A stretch of DNA of 64,000 nucleotides, taken from contig UGSS01000002.1 in the NCBI GenBank assembly GCA_900454475.1, forward strand, positions 1-64,000, written 5' to 3'. Made by a program: the position numbers and the translations under genes. The first letter of the stretch is position 1. Each line of letters opens with the position of its first letter. Positions 20,043-30,570 of this stretch are shown here, piece after piece. The DNA is from [Pasteurella] mairii (lineage in GTDB: Bacteria > Pseudomonadota > Gammaproteobacteria > Enterobacterales > Pasteurellaceae). The notes beneath the pieces are model-generated. The model worked only from the letters and a program-made list of their open reading frames with translations. It made no database searches and was not told where the DNA came from.

Positions 20043-20612
20043 ATGGCTCGTCAAAAGAAAACCCGTCGTTTGACCGATATTATGCCGGCGCGCAAAGCGG
20101 ATAAACATACCGAAGCATCCAAGCGCCCGTCCGGACGGAAAGCGACACGTTATGAGCTTGATGCGAAAGCGCGTGAAGAAAAGAAAAAAAGAAAGCACAA
20201 AGGTTTAACCGCCGGTTCGCGCCATAGCGCGGCGGATAATTCCTCAAAAGTTAGCGAAAAAACGCAACAAGACGCCCGTTTGGGAAGTCGTAAAAAAGTC
20301 CCGTTGATCGTGGAATTTGTTAATCGTCCGGAAAAAGATCAATTTATTCAACCGGTTCCATTACAAGAAAAAGGAAAAAAACAAGATCCAATGTTGGAAT
20401 TGGAGCAATTGGAAAATAACGAATGCTTAAATCAATTGTTGGATGATTTGGAAGCAGGCAAAAAATTAAGTGCGAAAGATCAGGCGTTTGTGGACGACTG
20501 TTTGGATCGCATTTCGCAATTAATGGAGGAATTGGGTATGGTGGATGAAGATGAAAATGAGGAAGATTTATACCGCACTTTTGCAAAAATAGATATTAAT
20601 CAGTTTAAATAA
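20043..20612 (+). CDS. yihI: Der GTPase-activating protein YihI
   Basis: YihI stimulates the GTPase of Der (EngA) and so modulates ribosome assembly. The 189-residue protein has the basic N-terminal half ([35 protein letters not shown]) and the acidic C-terminal half ([38 protein letters not shown]) of the family. AAGAGAG precedes the ATG. It is followed after 2 bp by the DUF2489 gene and then hemN. Confidence 0.92.
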   Translation: MARQKKTRRLTDIMPARKADKHTEASKRPSGRKATRYELDAKAREEKKKRKHKGLTAGSRHSAADNSSKVSEKTQQDARLGSRKKVPLIVEFVNRPEKDQFIQPVPLQEKGKKQDPMLELEQLENNECLNQLLDDLEAGKKLSAKDQAFVDDCLDRISQLMEELGMVDEDENEEDLYRTFAKIDINQFK

Positions 20613-20614
20613 AG

Positions 20615-21058
20615 ATGGAAATTACAATTTTAGTGATTATCGGTGCGTTGATTATTTTTGCACTAGCCGGCTATGCAGTGCATTTATTACTCGCGCTGCA
20701 AAAACAGAAAAAAGCCTTGCAACAAGCACGACAAGTGCGTGCGGATCGGTTAAAAGAAAGTATTGTGATTATCGCCAAAGCCATGCAAAGCGGAGAATGT
20801 AACCATTCGGAAGGTGTTTTACGCCTAAAAATGTTACTCGACCCTTTAGGCAAAAAACTAAAAGAGTATCCATCCATGTTTGCGCTGTATGACGTGGTGA
20901 TGGATATGCCGACCCATGAAGCGCGCCACGAATTGAAGAAAAACGAGTGGATGAAATTAGATTTACGCCGCGAGAGCGCAGAAGCGGATTTAGAACAAAA
21001 AATTAAGTTGGAATTGCACCAATTATTAAGCGATATTGAGACGATGTGGGGAAAATAA
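20615..21058 (+). CDS. DUF2489-domain membrane-anchored protein
   Basis: This 147-residue protein has one N-terminal membrane helix (about residues 3-25) and then a basic and mixed-charge helical region. It fits the DUF2489 family seen beside yihI/hemN in this group; the function is unknown. The hydrophilic part (AMQSGECNHSEGVLRLKMLLD, KEYPSMFALYDVVMDMPTHEA) should be cytoplasmic. It is translationally linked to yihI (2-bp gap) and hemN (1-bp gap), suggesting coexpression rather than a haem-related role. Confidence 0.8.
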   Translation: MEITILVIIGALIIFALAGYAVHLLLALQKQKKALQQARQVRADRLKESIVIIAKAMQSGECNHSEGVLRLKMLLDPLGKKLKEYPSMFALYDVVMDMPTHEARHELKKNEWMKLDLRRESAEADLEQKIKLELHQLLSDIETMWGK

Positions 21059-21059
21059 A

Positions 21060-22427
21060 ATGTCTGAAATCATTTGGGATTTAGCATTAATTCAAAAATA
21101 CAACCATTCAGGACCGCGTTACACGTCTTATCCGACCGCGCTTGAATTTAATGAAAATTATACGGATGAGGATTTTAAACAGGCAGCCGCCCGTTATCCG
21201 AATCGCCCATTGTCGTTGTATGTGCATATTCCTTTTTGTCATAAACTATGTTATTTCTGCGCCTGTAATAAAGTTATCACCCGCCATCAGCATAAAGCCG
21301 ATATTTACCTAGATTATCTCGAAAAAGAAATTCAATATCGTGCGCCGCTGTTTCGTGATCGTATCGCCACTCAAGTTCACTGGGGTGGTGGCACACCGAC
21401 GTATTTAACCGAAGCGCAATCTTCTCGTTTGATGAATATGCTACGCGAGCATTTTCACATTGCCGAGGAGGCTGAAATCAGCATTGAATTGGATCCGCGC
21501 GAAATTGAGCTTTCCATGTTAGCGCATCTACGCCATTTGGGTTTTAACCGCATGAGTATGGGGGTGCAGGACTTCAATAAAGACGTACAGAAAGCAATAA
21601 ACCGCGAACAAGACGAAGATTTTATCCGTGCCTTGCTGGTGAAAGCACGCAAGCTAGGCTTTCAATCCACCAATTTGGATTTAATTTATGGCTTACCGTT
21701 GCAAAATGTGGAAAGCTTTATGTTCACCTTGCAAAAAGTGATTGAATTAAATCCAGATCGTTTGAGCGTTTTTAATTACGCCCATCTGCCGGCACGTTTT
21801 GCCGGACAGGCAAAAATCAAAGCAGAGCAATTGTTAGCCCCAGAGATGAAGTTAACGATCCTACAAAAAACCATCGAAACCTTAGGTAAAGCAGGTTACC
21901 GTTTTATCGGCATGGATCATTTTGCCAAGCCAGATGACGAATTGGCGATTGCGCAACAACAAGGGATATTGCACCGCAATTTCCAAGGTTACACCACGCA
22001 AGAAGAATGTGATCTGTTAGGCTTAGGCGTTTCCGCCATCAGTTTATTGGGGGATTCTTATGCACAAAACCAAAAAGAGCTGAAACATTATTATGCCCAA
22101 GTAGAAGACAGCGGTATTGCTTTACATAAAGGGTTAGTGATGAGTCAAGAAGATTGCTTGCGACGTGATGTGATTAAGCAATTGATTTGTAATTTTAAAT
22201 TGTGTTATCAACCGATTGAACAGCAATATCAAATTGATTTTAAAACCCATTTTGCTGAAGATTTGGCGTTACTGGCGCCATTGGCAAAAGACGGATTATT
22301 GGAGATCGGCGAGCATGAAATGGTGGTTTCCGCTAAAGGACGTTTATTGATCCGCAATATTTGTTTGTGTTTCGATACTTACTCCCGTCAACAAGCCAAA
22401 AGACAACAATTTTCGCGTGTGATTTAA
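21060..22427 (+). CDS. hemN: Oxygen-independent coproporphyrinogen III oxidase
   Basis: This radical SAM enzyme oxidatively decarboxylates coproporphyrinogen III in anaerobic haem synthesis. At 455 residues it is full length. The start MSEIIWDLALIQKYNHSGPRYTSYPTA (key block SGPRYTSYPT) is canonical, and the cluster motif HKLCYFCACNK has CxxxCxxC with the extra HemN cysteine. GGGTPTYL and IELDPRE follow. I chose the ATG at 21060; a longer frame from 21036 overlaps the DUF2489 gene. Confidence 0.95.
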   Translation: MSEIIWDLALIQKYNHSGPRYTSYPTALEFNENYTDEDFKQAAARYPNRPLSLYVHIPFCHKLCYFCACNKVITRHQHKADIYLDYLEKEIQYRAPLFRDRIATQVHWGGGTPTYLTEAQSSRLMNMLREHFHIAEEAEISIELDPREIELSMLAHLRHLGFNRMSMGVQDFNKDVQKAINREQDEDFIRALLVKARKLGFQSTNLDLIYGLPLQNVESFMFTLQKVIELNPDRLSVFNYAHLPARFAGQAKIKAEQLLAPEMKLTILQKTIETLGKAGYRFIGMDHFAKPDDELAIAQQQGILHRNFQGYTTQEECDLLGLGVSAISLLGDSYAQNQKELKHYYAQVEDSGIALHKGLVMSQEDCLRRDVIKQLICNFKLCYQPIEQQYQIDFKTHFAEDLALLAPLAKDGLLEIGEHEMVVSAKGRLLIRNICLCFDTYSRQQAKRQQFSRVI

Positions 22428-22543
22428 TTATTGCGCTAAAGTGCGGTGGAAATTTACAGAATAATGTGCTTATTGCATAACTCCTAAAAAAGATTACCTC
22501 AATGGAAGTAGTAAAAAAGTTGTGAGTGATAATAGATAAAAAT

Positions 22544-22570
22544 AGGGCGGGATTATTCCCGCCCTAATAT
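22544..22570. terminator. Bidirectional terminator between hemN and the adhesin gene
   Basis: AGGGCGGGA (22544-22552) and TCCCGCCCT (22557-22565) form a perfect 9-bp GC-rich stem with a TTAT loop. On the minus strand it is followed by ATTTTTATC, the better terminator orientation, so it most likely ends adhesin transcription and also stops read-through from hemN. Confidence 0.85.
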
Positions 22571-22589
22571 TATGGCTCCATTCTACGTT

Positions 22590-25500
22590 TTACCATTGAT
22601 AACCCACACCGACAGAACCTCCCACGTCGCCACGGGTGTTAGTGCTGCCTTGAAGTTTCAAGATAACCTTACCATTGTCCGAAGAACGGGAATAACCCAC
22701 AGCAAGTGCGCCCTCGCCTTTGAATGTCCCTGCAGAAGCCGCAACCATGGATTTACCTGGCGTGTAAACCTGTGGTAATCCCGCTGCAGCCATGGCGCCC
22801 GCAATTCCTCCGCGTAAATTCTTATCCACTTTGTCTATATGGTTATAAACATTCCCCATTTGACCGCGTAATTGACTAACATTCACCGCATCCGTTGGTT
22901 TAACCCCCTGCGCCACGTTTGTAATCCGTGTTTCCTCACCCGGTTTACCCACGCTTAACTCGTTTGTGTGGCTGCCATCCGGGTTTGTCGCTGTCGAACC
23001 AGACAAACTCACAGGTCCCACATTCACCACATTGGCAGTCACGCGATCAAAGGTTACTTCTTTTTTCGTTTCAACCGTATAATTCAAACCATCTTTTGTG
23101 ATTTTCATATTATCACCGGCAATCATACTCACCGTATCGCCCGGATTAACCAGTTTATCACCGCCCTTATCAACGACTTCGCCTGTTCCCGTTTTTCCTA
23201 CCGTGGCTGTCCAACCGGAGTTATTCACCGCTTCAACCACATTGCTTACTGTGGCGACTTTATTAGCATTAGCCTGCTTAATCGCTTTCTCCGCATCATA
23301 AACCGCGGCTTTTGCTGCCTCCAACACATTTTGTGGTGCCTTATCTCCTAACGCCTCAACTGCCGCGAGCGCCTCTTCTGCTTTCGCTAAATTTTCTGCT
23401 AACTCCGGCGTTGGGGCAGCCCCTCGGACAGAACCGTCCGCGTTGGCTTCTAATGAACCGGCATCAATATTCACTTTAATGGTAGATGTTGCGCCATCAC
23501 TTTCTACCTCCGCTTTCGTGCCAATACCATCACCAAAATTCACCGTATCATAAGGTTTCACGAAGTCTTTCGCCTCACCATTAACCTGTAAATTCCAACC
23601 GGCATTTAACACATCACCAACCGTCGCCGCCTTGTTGTTCATCTTCGCCGCCTCGGCTACTGTTGGCGCAGTTTGTGATGTCGTCGGCGCCTCGACCGTA
23701 CTGACAGCGCCCACTTTATCAATCAACTGGGTGGTTGACGTGGTCGGGGTTAAATGACTTTGTACGTTAGATAATGCCATTGGTGTTGTCGTATTGTTGT
23801 CACCGTTATTCATAGCGGCAATCACATCACCTGAATTAACCGGGGTTGCCTCTTGATTTGGTACGCCATTTGTCACATCACCGGCTTTATAGAATTTGCC
23901 CTCTACTTTCACCAGTTTATCCCCATCACGATTGGTATAAACCACCGGTAATTGGGCAGATTCCACTGCGCGTTGTGCATCTACATTGACCGTGATAGTA
24001 CGTACCCCAGCTTCATCCGTTTTTCCGCTCACCGTGGCTAACCCCGTTCCTAAGAATTTTACTTCGTTAGCATTTTTCACCGTGTCTTTATAACCATCCT
24101 CCGCTGAAATAACCCAACCCATGTTGGCGATATCGCGTACGGTAGCAGCAGAATTCAATTGTTGTTCAGATAATGGATTTGTTGCATTGCCCAAGTCTAC
24201 CAATTTACTATCAACAGGTGCAGTACTGCTATTTGCATCCGGATTTGTCGCCACAGTCGTCGTATTCAACACGGAGCCGACACCTGTCAAATGCGTTGGG
24301 TTACCGTCTACCGAAGTCATATTCAATGCTGTTGTTGGTGCATTGGTTTCATGATTATTTGTTGCCGGGATAGCTGTTTCCGCCGCTAACTTCGTCGCTG
24401 GGCTTGTCGGCTTGACTACTTTATCTGCGGGCACTTCTGTTCCGTCGGCATAATAGTATTTATCACCGGCTTTATTAACAGCCTTTCCATCAGCATCTTG
24501 ATAGGTTGGATTACCGATTGTTACCGTATTAAATTCCGGATCTGCTACTGTTGCAAAAGTGAAGTTCATTCCCTCTTGTTTAATATCAATATTCTTACCG
24601 GCTTTTAATTCCACGGTTGAACCTGGGTTAACCAATTTTGTTTCTTGGTTACCAGATACTGTACCACCATTGGCTTTAGACACCACATTCCAACCGGATT
24701 GATTGATGGCATCTGCGACATTTTGCGCAGTGGCAATTTTGTTACCGCCAATGTTATTAAGCGTTTTGTTCGCGGCATCAATATTAGCTTGTGCTGTTTT
24801 CTTATCATCATCAGTAGTTGCATTTTTTAATGCCTCTTCTGCTTTAGCCAAATCAGCTTTTGCCTTGTCATAAGCTGGTTTATCTGCATCGGCAACAGGA
24901 CCTTTTACATCACCTGCTGCTTGTGCGTTAATATCCCCCGTATTCACTTCAACTTTGATACCGTTGTCTGTGTTATAAACGTTAGTAGTACCGCCATTGA
25001 TGATATTCGGTAGTCCTTTCGCCTCTTCACCATTTACCATTGGGGTCACAGCGGTAATTTGACTTTTCACTTTACTGGCATCAATTGGCTTACCGTCTTT
25101 ATCTTTGTAGGTTATCTTGCCATCCGGTGCGACTTCTTCGGTTACCTTATCGCCATTTTCATCAACATAAGTGATTTTCGTTGTTTTACCATCAACATTA
25201 ACGTTGTAAGTTACCGTTGTGGTTTTTCCATCTTCGCTTACTTTCGCTACTGCTTGCGTACCTAAGCCATTTACAAAGTCAACAATATCTGATGGTTTGA
25301 CTAAATCCACCTGGCTACCATTGTTTTTCACATTCCAACCCGTTTGGTTGATGGTATCAACAATGTCGCCAATGCCTGCCACTTTATTGCGATTGTCAAC
25401 AACATCACTTGTAGTTACCGGTTGAGCATTATCAACAAGTGTACCGTCCGCCTTCACATCGGCTGGTTTGTAGTAGTTGTCATTTACTTTCACTAATGGA

Positions 25501-27620
25501 TTGCCCGCTTTGTCGGTGAAGGCGGTGGCTTGACCGTTTGGTTCTGCAGATGAGTGACCTGTTACCACTGAAATTGTGTCGTTTACTTTATCTGTTGGCA
25601 CTTCTTGTGCAGTTTGAATAGGTTTGCCATCTTTATCTAAATCTGATAGATGGTAGAATTTACCGTTATTAGCTTTAACAACGGGCTCACCTTTGTCATC
25701 TTTAAATGCAATGGTATTACCGTCAACTTTAACATCATAAGTAACTTTGCTGGTTTTGCCTTCTGGGTCTGTTGTTACGGTTGCTGTTGTGCCTAAACCA
25801 TTGTCAAAGCTTACCGTATCATACGGTTTGACGAAATCTCTCGCTTGGCTGTTATTTTGTAAATTCCAACCGGAATTTAAAATATCTCCTACGGTTGCAG
25901 CGTTGTTTATATTTAAATTAGTTGGTAATGTATAATTTTGTGTAACTGGCTGACCGCCCTTATTATATATCGCATCAGTATTGTACGTATCCGGCAAATT
26001 CCCTTTTACATTCGCCAAGGTTTTTGGACTATCCGCTTGATTGTCACCATCATTCATAGAGGCGATGATATCGCCGGTAACAGGCTGACCATTCTCATTG
26101 ACAAAAATAAAACTATTTGGTTTTTGTGGATCAGGTATTTTATATATTTTATTCCCAGCCGCATCCGTATAAATCACCGGCATTTGGTTAATAATGCTAT
26201 TTCCTACTAAATACAACTGTGAACCGTTAATCGCATCCGTCGACGTAGCGCTGATATTCCCCGCGGCAACGTTGATAATTTGGCGTTCAGCCTCTTTAAA
26301 TCCTACGCTAACGACGCCATTCTTTTCTTTGGCAACTCCGCTAAAACCGCTATATTCATAACCGCCAACATTGGCTTTTGTTTCAACTGTTGCCGCGCGG
26401 TCGGTAGAGTTCGCCCCTAAAATTACGCTATTATCTTGCGTACTTTTCACGTTCGTACCCAAAACAAAAGTATTGGCATTAGAAACCGTATTTTTATAAC
26501 CTAATACTCCGGAGTTTTCGCCTCCAACCTTGTTCTCTGCCCCAACAGCAACCGCGTGTTCTCCGTAAACATTTGAACTATGTCCAATTGAAATAGTATC
26601 CGTTTTACCACTTGACCGTAGTGTGGCAAATGCATTTTTAGCCTCTTCAGTGGCATTTTTTTCATTAGCCAATATTGATGCAGCATCAAACTCCTCTTTA
26701 CTTGTTCCTGCTAAACTATTGTCCCCAATAGCAATAGAATACTTACCTGTAGTATTAGCATACGATCCTAAAGCAGTACTGTTAGCTGCGGTAGCATTAG
26801 AACGTACACCAAATGAAGACGCTGCGTCTGCTACTGCCGTCGCACGATAACCTACAGCTAATGCACGATTATTGTTTGCATCCGCATAAGCTCCTAAGGC
26901 AACAGCCCATTTTGCAGCTTGTGCATGTTCCCCGACTGCAACAGCTTGATATTCTAATGCCTTGGTATGATTACCAATAGCTACCGCAGCAGATTTACCT
27001 GATGTTGATGCAGAATTACCAATCGCGACACTATCCCCTCCAGATTGGGAACTAATTCCAATTGAAATAGAATTCACACCAGTTTGTGTTGTTCGCCCAA
27101 TTGCTACAGAATCAGAACCCGACGCATTAGAATTTAGCCCCAATGCAATTGCAGCTGAAGCATTTGCTTTCGCTGCATAACCTATTGCTACCGCATTCTT
27201 TCCTGATGCATTAGCACTATAACTGATCGCGGTAGAACCCTCTGCTGCAGCAGTATTTGCTCCAATTGCCACTCCGCCGGTACTTGCATTTGCTGGAGCT
27301 AATTGAGAATTATTTCCGGAAAGATGACCTGCTGCTCCCCCTATAGCAATACTATTAGTATTGCTATCCGTTGTTACCATGACAGCCCTACCACCAGAGG
27401 TAACTGATCCCTGTTGTGAATTCACTATCACTTCGGATGCAGTGACCGCCACCGCACTTCCGCTACTTAAAGCCATCCCCGCTAAGCCTAATGCCACCAA
27501 TACTTTACTCGGTTGAGCACGTTTATCTGATGTCGATTTTGTTTTACTTCTAGCCAATTCAGACACCGCCACCCAACACTGCGCCGAGCTGTCCCAGATT
27601 ACTTTAAACACGTTGTTCAT
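22590..27620 (-). CDS. Trimeric autotransporter adhesin (YadA/Hia type)
   Basis: This 1676-residue type Vc secreted surface protein begins with an extended signal peptide (MNNVFKVIWDSSAQCWVAVS, then a hydrophobic stretch to about residue 58). Residues about 60-420 are YadA-like head repeats of the SxAIG type. The stalk carries six related GW-headed modules near residues 583, 758, 973, 1168, 1340 and 1468, two preceded by Ala/Lys-rich helical inserts. The last 70 or so residues form the YadA anchor (LRGGIAGAMAAAGLPQ through SVGVGYQW). AAGGA precedes the ATG. The long frame is uninterrupted. The binding target is unknown. Confidence 0.93.
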   Translation of the reverse strand: MNNVFKVIWDSSAQCWVAVSELARSKTKSTSDKRAQPSKVLVALGLAGMALSSGSAVAVTASEVIVNSQQGSVTSGGRAVMVTTDSNTNSIAIGGAAGHLSGNNSQLAPANASTGGVAIGANTAAAEGSTAISYSANASGKNAVAIGYAAKANASAAIALGLNSNASGSDSVAIGRTTQTGVNSISIGISSQSGGDSVAIGNSASTSGKSAAVAIGNHTKALEYQAVAVGEHAQAAKWAVALGAYADANNNRALAVGYRATAVADAASSFGVRSNATAANSTALGSYANTTGKYSIAIGDNSLAGTSKEEFDAASILANEKNATEEAKNAFATLRSSGKTDTISIGHSSNVYGEHAVAVGAENKVGGENSGVLGYKNTVSNANTFVLGTNVKSTQDNSVILGANSTDRAATVETKANVGGYEYSGFSGVAKEKNGVVSVGFKEAERQIINVAAGNISATSTDAINGSQLYLVGNSIINQMPVIYTDAAGNKIYKIPDPQKPNSFIFVNENGQPVTGDIIASMNDGDNQADSPKTLANVKGNLPDTYNTDAIYNKGGQPVTQNYTLPTNLNINNAATVGDILNSGWNLQNNSQARDFVKPYDTVSFDNGLGTTATVTTDPEGKTSKVTYDVKVDGNTIAFKDDKGEPVVKANNGKFYHLSDLDKDGKPIQTAQEVPTDKVNDTISVVTGHSSAEPNGQATAFTDKAGNPLVKVNDNYYKPADVKADGTLVDNAQPVTTSDVVDNRNKVAGIGDIVDTINQTGWNVKNNGSQVDLVKPSDIVDFVNGLGTQAVAKVSEDGKTTTVTYNVNVDGKTTKITYVDENGDKVTEEVAPDGKITYKDKDGKPIDASKVKSQITAVTPMVNGEEAKGLPNIINGGTTNVYNTDNGIKVEVNTGDINAQAAGDVKGPVADADKPAYDKAKADLAKAEEALKNATTDDDKKTAQANIDAANKTLNNIGGNKIATAQNVADAINQSGWNVVSKANGGTVSGNQETKLVNPGSTVELKAGKNIDIKQEGMNFTFATVADPEFNTVTIGNPTYQDADGKAVNKAGDKYYYADGTEVPADKVVKPTSPATKLAAETAIPATNNHETNAPTTALNMTSVDGNPTHLTGVGSVLNTTTVATNPDANSSTAPVDSKLVDLGNATNPLSEQQLNSAATVRDIANMGWVISAEDGYKDTVKNANEVKFLGTGLATVSGKTDEAGVRTITVNVDAQRAVESAQLPVVYTNRDGDKLVKVEGKFYKAGDVTNGVPNQEATPVNSGDVIAAMNNGDNNTTTPMALSNVQSHLTPTTSTTQLIDKVGAVSTVEAPTTSQTAPTVAEAAKMNNKAATVGDVLNAGWNLQVNGEAKDFVKPYDTVNFGDGIGTKAEVESDGATSTIKVNIDAGSLEANADGSVRGAAPTPELAENLAKAEEALAAVEALGDKAPQNVLEAAKAAVYDAEKAIKQANANKVATVSNVVEAVNNSGWTATVGKTGTGEVVDKGGDKLVNPGDTVSMIAGDNMKITKDGLNYTVETKKEVTFDRVTANVVNVGPVSLSGSTATNPDGSHTNELSVGKPGEETRITNVAQGVKPTDAVNVSQLRGQMGNVYNHIDKVDKNLRGGIAGAMAAAGLPQVYTPGKSMVAASAGTFKGEGALAVGYSRSSDNGKVILKLQGSTNTRGDVGGSVGVGYQW

Positions 27621-27983
27621 ATTTTGTTCCTTATTTATGTTATTACTTTTTTAATTTCCCACTTTTTAAAGCTGGAAATCTGAATAGGTAGCTTACCCCC
27701 CCCCCCCGCTCATTTTTCAATCGTATTTACATAAATTTACATGAGTTCTTCGCGTCATTAGCAATTCATATTTAGCGGTATATTGATCAGTATGGATAAC
27801 CCATCTTTATTTCATAATTTCATATTCATAAAAAGTTTTTCCTATCAAAATTAACTCATCAATAGTTTTTATTTAAAATTTTTTCTTTTTTCCCTTGAAA
27901 TCGCATAAATCGATCTTACTTACCAATCATAAGTAGGATATTTCATGAACAATAATGGGATATCGGATTAAGAGGAGAGTTTT
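27621..27983. promoter_or_regulatory. Divergent intergenic region with candidate sigma-32 promoter for clpB
   Basis: This 363-bp AT-rich gap lies between the adhesin and clpB starts. Besides the poly-G promoter it holds, on the plus strand, CCCTTGAAA (27892-27900), a strong match to the heat-shock -35 element. A poorer -10-like CTTACTTA (about 27915-27922) follows about 14 bp later, 60 bp before the clpB ATG. A GAGGAGAG SD precedes clpB. I see no gene in the gap. Confidence 0.5.
27690..27720 (-). promoter_or_regulatory. Adhesin promoter region with a 12-G homopolymer
   Basis: On the minus strand TTGAAA (27720-27715) is followed by a 19-bp spacer made of AATGAGC plus twelve G (27707-27696), then TAAGCT (27695-27690), a weak -10. 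The ATG lies 75 bp downstream. Long G tracts in -35/-10 spacers are known slippage switches (Neisseria porA, opc). Losing two G would give 17-bp spacing. The promoter boxes are an inference; the tract is directly visible. Confidence 0.6.
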
Positions 27984-30554
27984 ATGAATATTGAAAAATT
28001 TACTACCCGTTTCCAACAAGCATTAGCGGAGTCACAGTCATTAGCGTTGGGCAAAAATCACCAATTTATCGAGCCGGTGCATTTGATGTTAGCATTGTTA
28101 AATCAAGAAAATGGATCCGTGGCACCGATTTTAACGGCGGCGGGCGCAAACGTGGGATTGTTGCGCACTGAGATCAATAGTGAAATTAACCGGTTGCCAC
28201 AAGTTTCTGGTACTGGAGGCGAGATACAAATTTCTCGTCATTTGGTTAACTTATTGAATTTATGTGATAAATTTTCGCAACAACAGCAAGATAAATTTAT
28301 TTCTTCCGAGTTGTTTTTATTGGCAGCTTTGGAAGAAAAGGGCAATTTAAAAGAGATTTTGCGTAAATGCGGGGTGCAAAAAGATCGTTTACAACAAGCC
28401 ATTCAGCAAGTACGAGGGGGACAACAAGTGAATGACCAAAATGCTGAAGAAAATCGTCAGGCGCTAGAAAAATATACAATCGATTTAACCGCCAGAGCGG
28501 AAAGCGGAAAATTGGATCCGGTGATTGGGCGGGATGATGAAATTCGTCGTACTATTCAAGTATTACAACGTCGCACAAAAAATAATCCGGTGCTAATTGG
28601 TGAACCGGGTGTGGGGAAAACTGCGATTGTGGAAGGTTTGGCGCAACGGATTGTGAATGGCGAAGTACCGGAAGGATTGAAAAACAAACGCGTGCTTTCT
28701 TTGGATATGGGCGTATTGATTGCTGGGGCGAAATACCGTGGGGATTTTGAAGAACGCTTGAAAGCGGTGTTGAATGAACTTACCAAAGAAGAAGGGCGCG
28801 TCATTTTATTTATTGATGAAATTCACACTATGGTGGGCGCCGGTAAAACTGACGGGGCAATGGACGCGGGCAACTTACTGAAACCGTCGTTGGCGCGCGG
28901 GGAATTACATTGTGTGGGCGCCACAACTTTGGATGAGTACCGTCAATATATTGAAAAAGATGCCGCACTTGAGCGTCGTTTCCAAAAAGTGTTTGTGGAT
29001 GAACCGAGCGTAGAAGATACCATTGCGATTTTGCGCGGGCTACAAGAACGTTACGAATTGCACCACCATGTGGAAATTACCGATCCGGCGATTGTGGCGG
29101 CGGCAACCCTTTCTCACCGTTATATTTCCGATCGTCAGTTGCCGGATAAAGCCATTGATTTAATTGATGAAGCGGCATCCAGTATTCGTATGGAAATTGA
29201 TTCTAAACCTTTGCCATTGGATCGTTTGGAACGACGTATCATCCAGTTAAAACTGGAACAACAAGCGTTGAAAAAAGAAGAAGACGAGGCAAGTCGTAAA
29301 CGTTTGGATATGTTGGAGCAAGAACTCTCGGAAAAAGAACGGGAATATGCAGAATTGGAAGAGGTGTGGAAAAGCGAAAAAGCGGCACTTTCCGGTTCGC
29401 AACATATTAAAGAAAAATTGGAAGATGCGCGGATGCAAATGGAACAGGCGCGTCGCGTCGGCGATTTGAATAAAATGTCCGAATTGCAATATGGACGCAT
29501 TCCGGAATTGGAAAAACAATTGGCGCAAGCGGAATTAGCGAGTGGCAAAGAGATGACCTTGTTGCGTTATCGTGTGACCGACGAGGAAATTGCCGAGGTG
29601 CTTTCCCGTGCTACCGGTATTCCGGTCTCGCGTATGATGGAGGGCGAAAAAGAAAAATTGTTACGCATGGAGCAAGCCTTGCATCAACGGGTTGTTGGGC
29701 AACATGAAGCGGTGGAGGCGGTGGCGAATGCCATTCGTCGTAGTCGCGCCGGACTTTCCGATCCAAATCGTCCGATTGGTTCTTTCTTGTTCTTGGGGCC
29801 GACCGGTGTAGGGAAAACCGAATTATGCAAAACTTTGGCGAACTTCCTCTTTGACGATGAAAATGCCATGGTGCGTATTGATATGTCTGAATTTATGGAA
29901 AAACACAGCGTTTCCCGTTTGGTTGGTGCGCCTCCGGGTTATGTGGGCTATGAAGAAGGCGGTTATTTAACCGAAGCGGTACGTCGTCGCCCTTATTCGG
30001 TGATTTTGCTGGATGAAGTGGAGAAAGCGCATCATGATGTGTTCAATATTTTGTTACAAGTGTTGGATGACGGACGTTTGACCGACGGTCAAGGTCGTAC
30101 CGTAGATTTCCGCAATACTGTCGTGATCATGACCTCTAACTTAGGTTCTGATTTAATTCAAGAAAATCGCACACTGGGTTATGAGGGCATGAAAGAGGTC
30201 GTGATGTCGGTGGTCAGCAGACATTTCCGTCCGGAATTTATCAACCGGATTGATGAGACTGTCGTATTCCATCCATTGGGCAAAGAAAACATCCGTGCGA
30301 TTGCATCAATTCAGTTGCAACGTTTGGTTAAACGTATGGAAACCCATGGCTATCAATTGCAATTTAGTGATGCGGCGTTGGATTTTATCGGCGAAGTCGG
30401 TTATGACCCGATTTATGGCGCAAGACCATTGAAACGGGCAATCCAACAAGAAGTGGAAAATCCGCTTTCACAAGCGATTTTGTCCGGTAAAGTCATTCCG
30501 GGTAAATTGATTACTATTGACTATGTTGACGGAAATATTGTGACACAACAATAA
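27984..30554 (+). CDS. clpB: ATP-dependent disaggregase ClpB
   Basis: ClpB is a hexameric Hsp100 chaperone that, with DnaK, pulls proteins out of aggregates. The 856 residues match E. coli (857). The N-domain covers 1-145. AAA1 has Walker [16 protein letters not shown] near 207 and Walker [13 protein letters not shown] coiled-coil middle domain spans about 400-525. AAA2 has [15 protein letters not shown] near 608 and the substrate loop [11 protein letters not shown]. The sigma-32-like -35 upstream suggests heat-shock control. It ends at an uptake-signal hairpin. Confidence 0.97.
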   Translation: MNIEKFTTRFQQALAESQSLALGKNHQFIEPVHLMLALLNQENGSVAPILTAAGANVGLLRTEINSEINRLPQVSGTGGEIQISRHLVNLLNLCDKFSQQQQDKFISSELFLLAALEEKGNLKEILRKCGVQKDRLQQAIQQVRGGQQVNDQNAEENRQALEKYTIDLTARAESGKLDPVIGRDDEIRRTIQVLQRRTKNNPVLIGEPGVGKTAIVEGLAQRIVNGEVPEGLKNKRVLSLDMGVLIAGAKYRGDFEERLKAVLNELTKEEGRVILFIDEIHTMVGAGKTDGAMDAGNLLKPSLARGELHCVGATTLDEYRQYIEKDAALERRFQKVFVDEPSVEDTIAILRGLQERYELHHHVEITDPAIVAAATLSHRYISDRQLPDKAIDLIDEAASSIRMEIDSKPLPLDRLERRIIQLKLEQQALKKEEDEASRKRLDMLEQELSEKEREYAELEEVWKSEKAALSGSQHIKEKLEDARMQMEQARRVGDLNKMSELQYGRIPELEKQLAQAELASGKEMTLLRYRVTDEEIAEVLSRATGIPVSRMMEGEKEKLLRMEQALHQRVVGQHEAVEAVANAIRRSRAGLSDPNRPIGSFLFLGPTGVGKTELCKTLANFLFDDENAMVRIDMSEFMEKHSVSRLVGAPPGYVGYEEGGYLTEAVRRRPYSVILLDEVEKAHHDVFNILLQVLDDGRLTDGQGRTVDFRNTVVIMTSNLGSDLIQENRTLGYEGMKEVVMSVVSRHFRPEFINRIDETVVFHPLGKENIRAIASIQLQRLVKRMETHGYQLQFSDAALDFIGEVGYDPIYGARPLKRAIQQEVENPLSQAILSGKVIPGKLITIDYVDGNIVTQQ

Positions 30555-30570
30555 AACCCTGCCAAAATTG

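Noticed and set aside
22968-23351. 127-codon plus-strand frame inside the adhesin gene
   Set aside because: It is antisense to the adhesin stalk and has an odd His/Ile/Arg-rich composition with no recognisable domain.
29135-29548. 137-codon open frame antisense to clpB
   Set aside because: It mirrors the charged coiled-coil middle domain of ClpB, giving a Ser/Cys/Phe-rich product without motifs.
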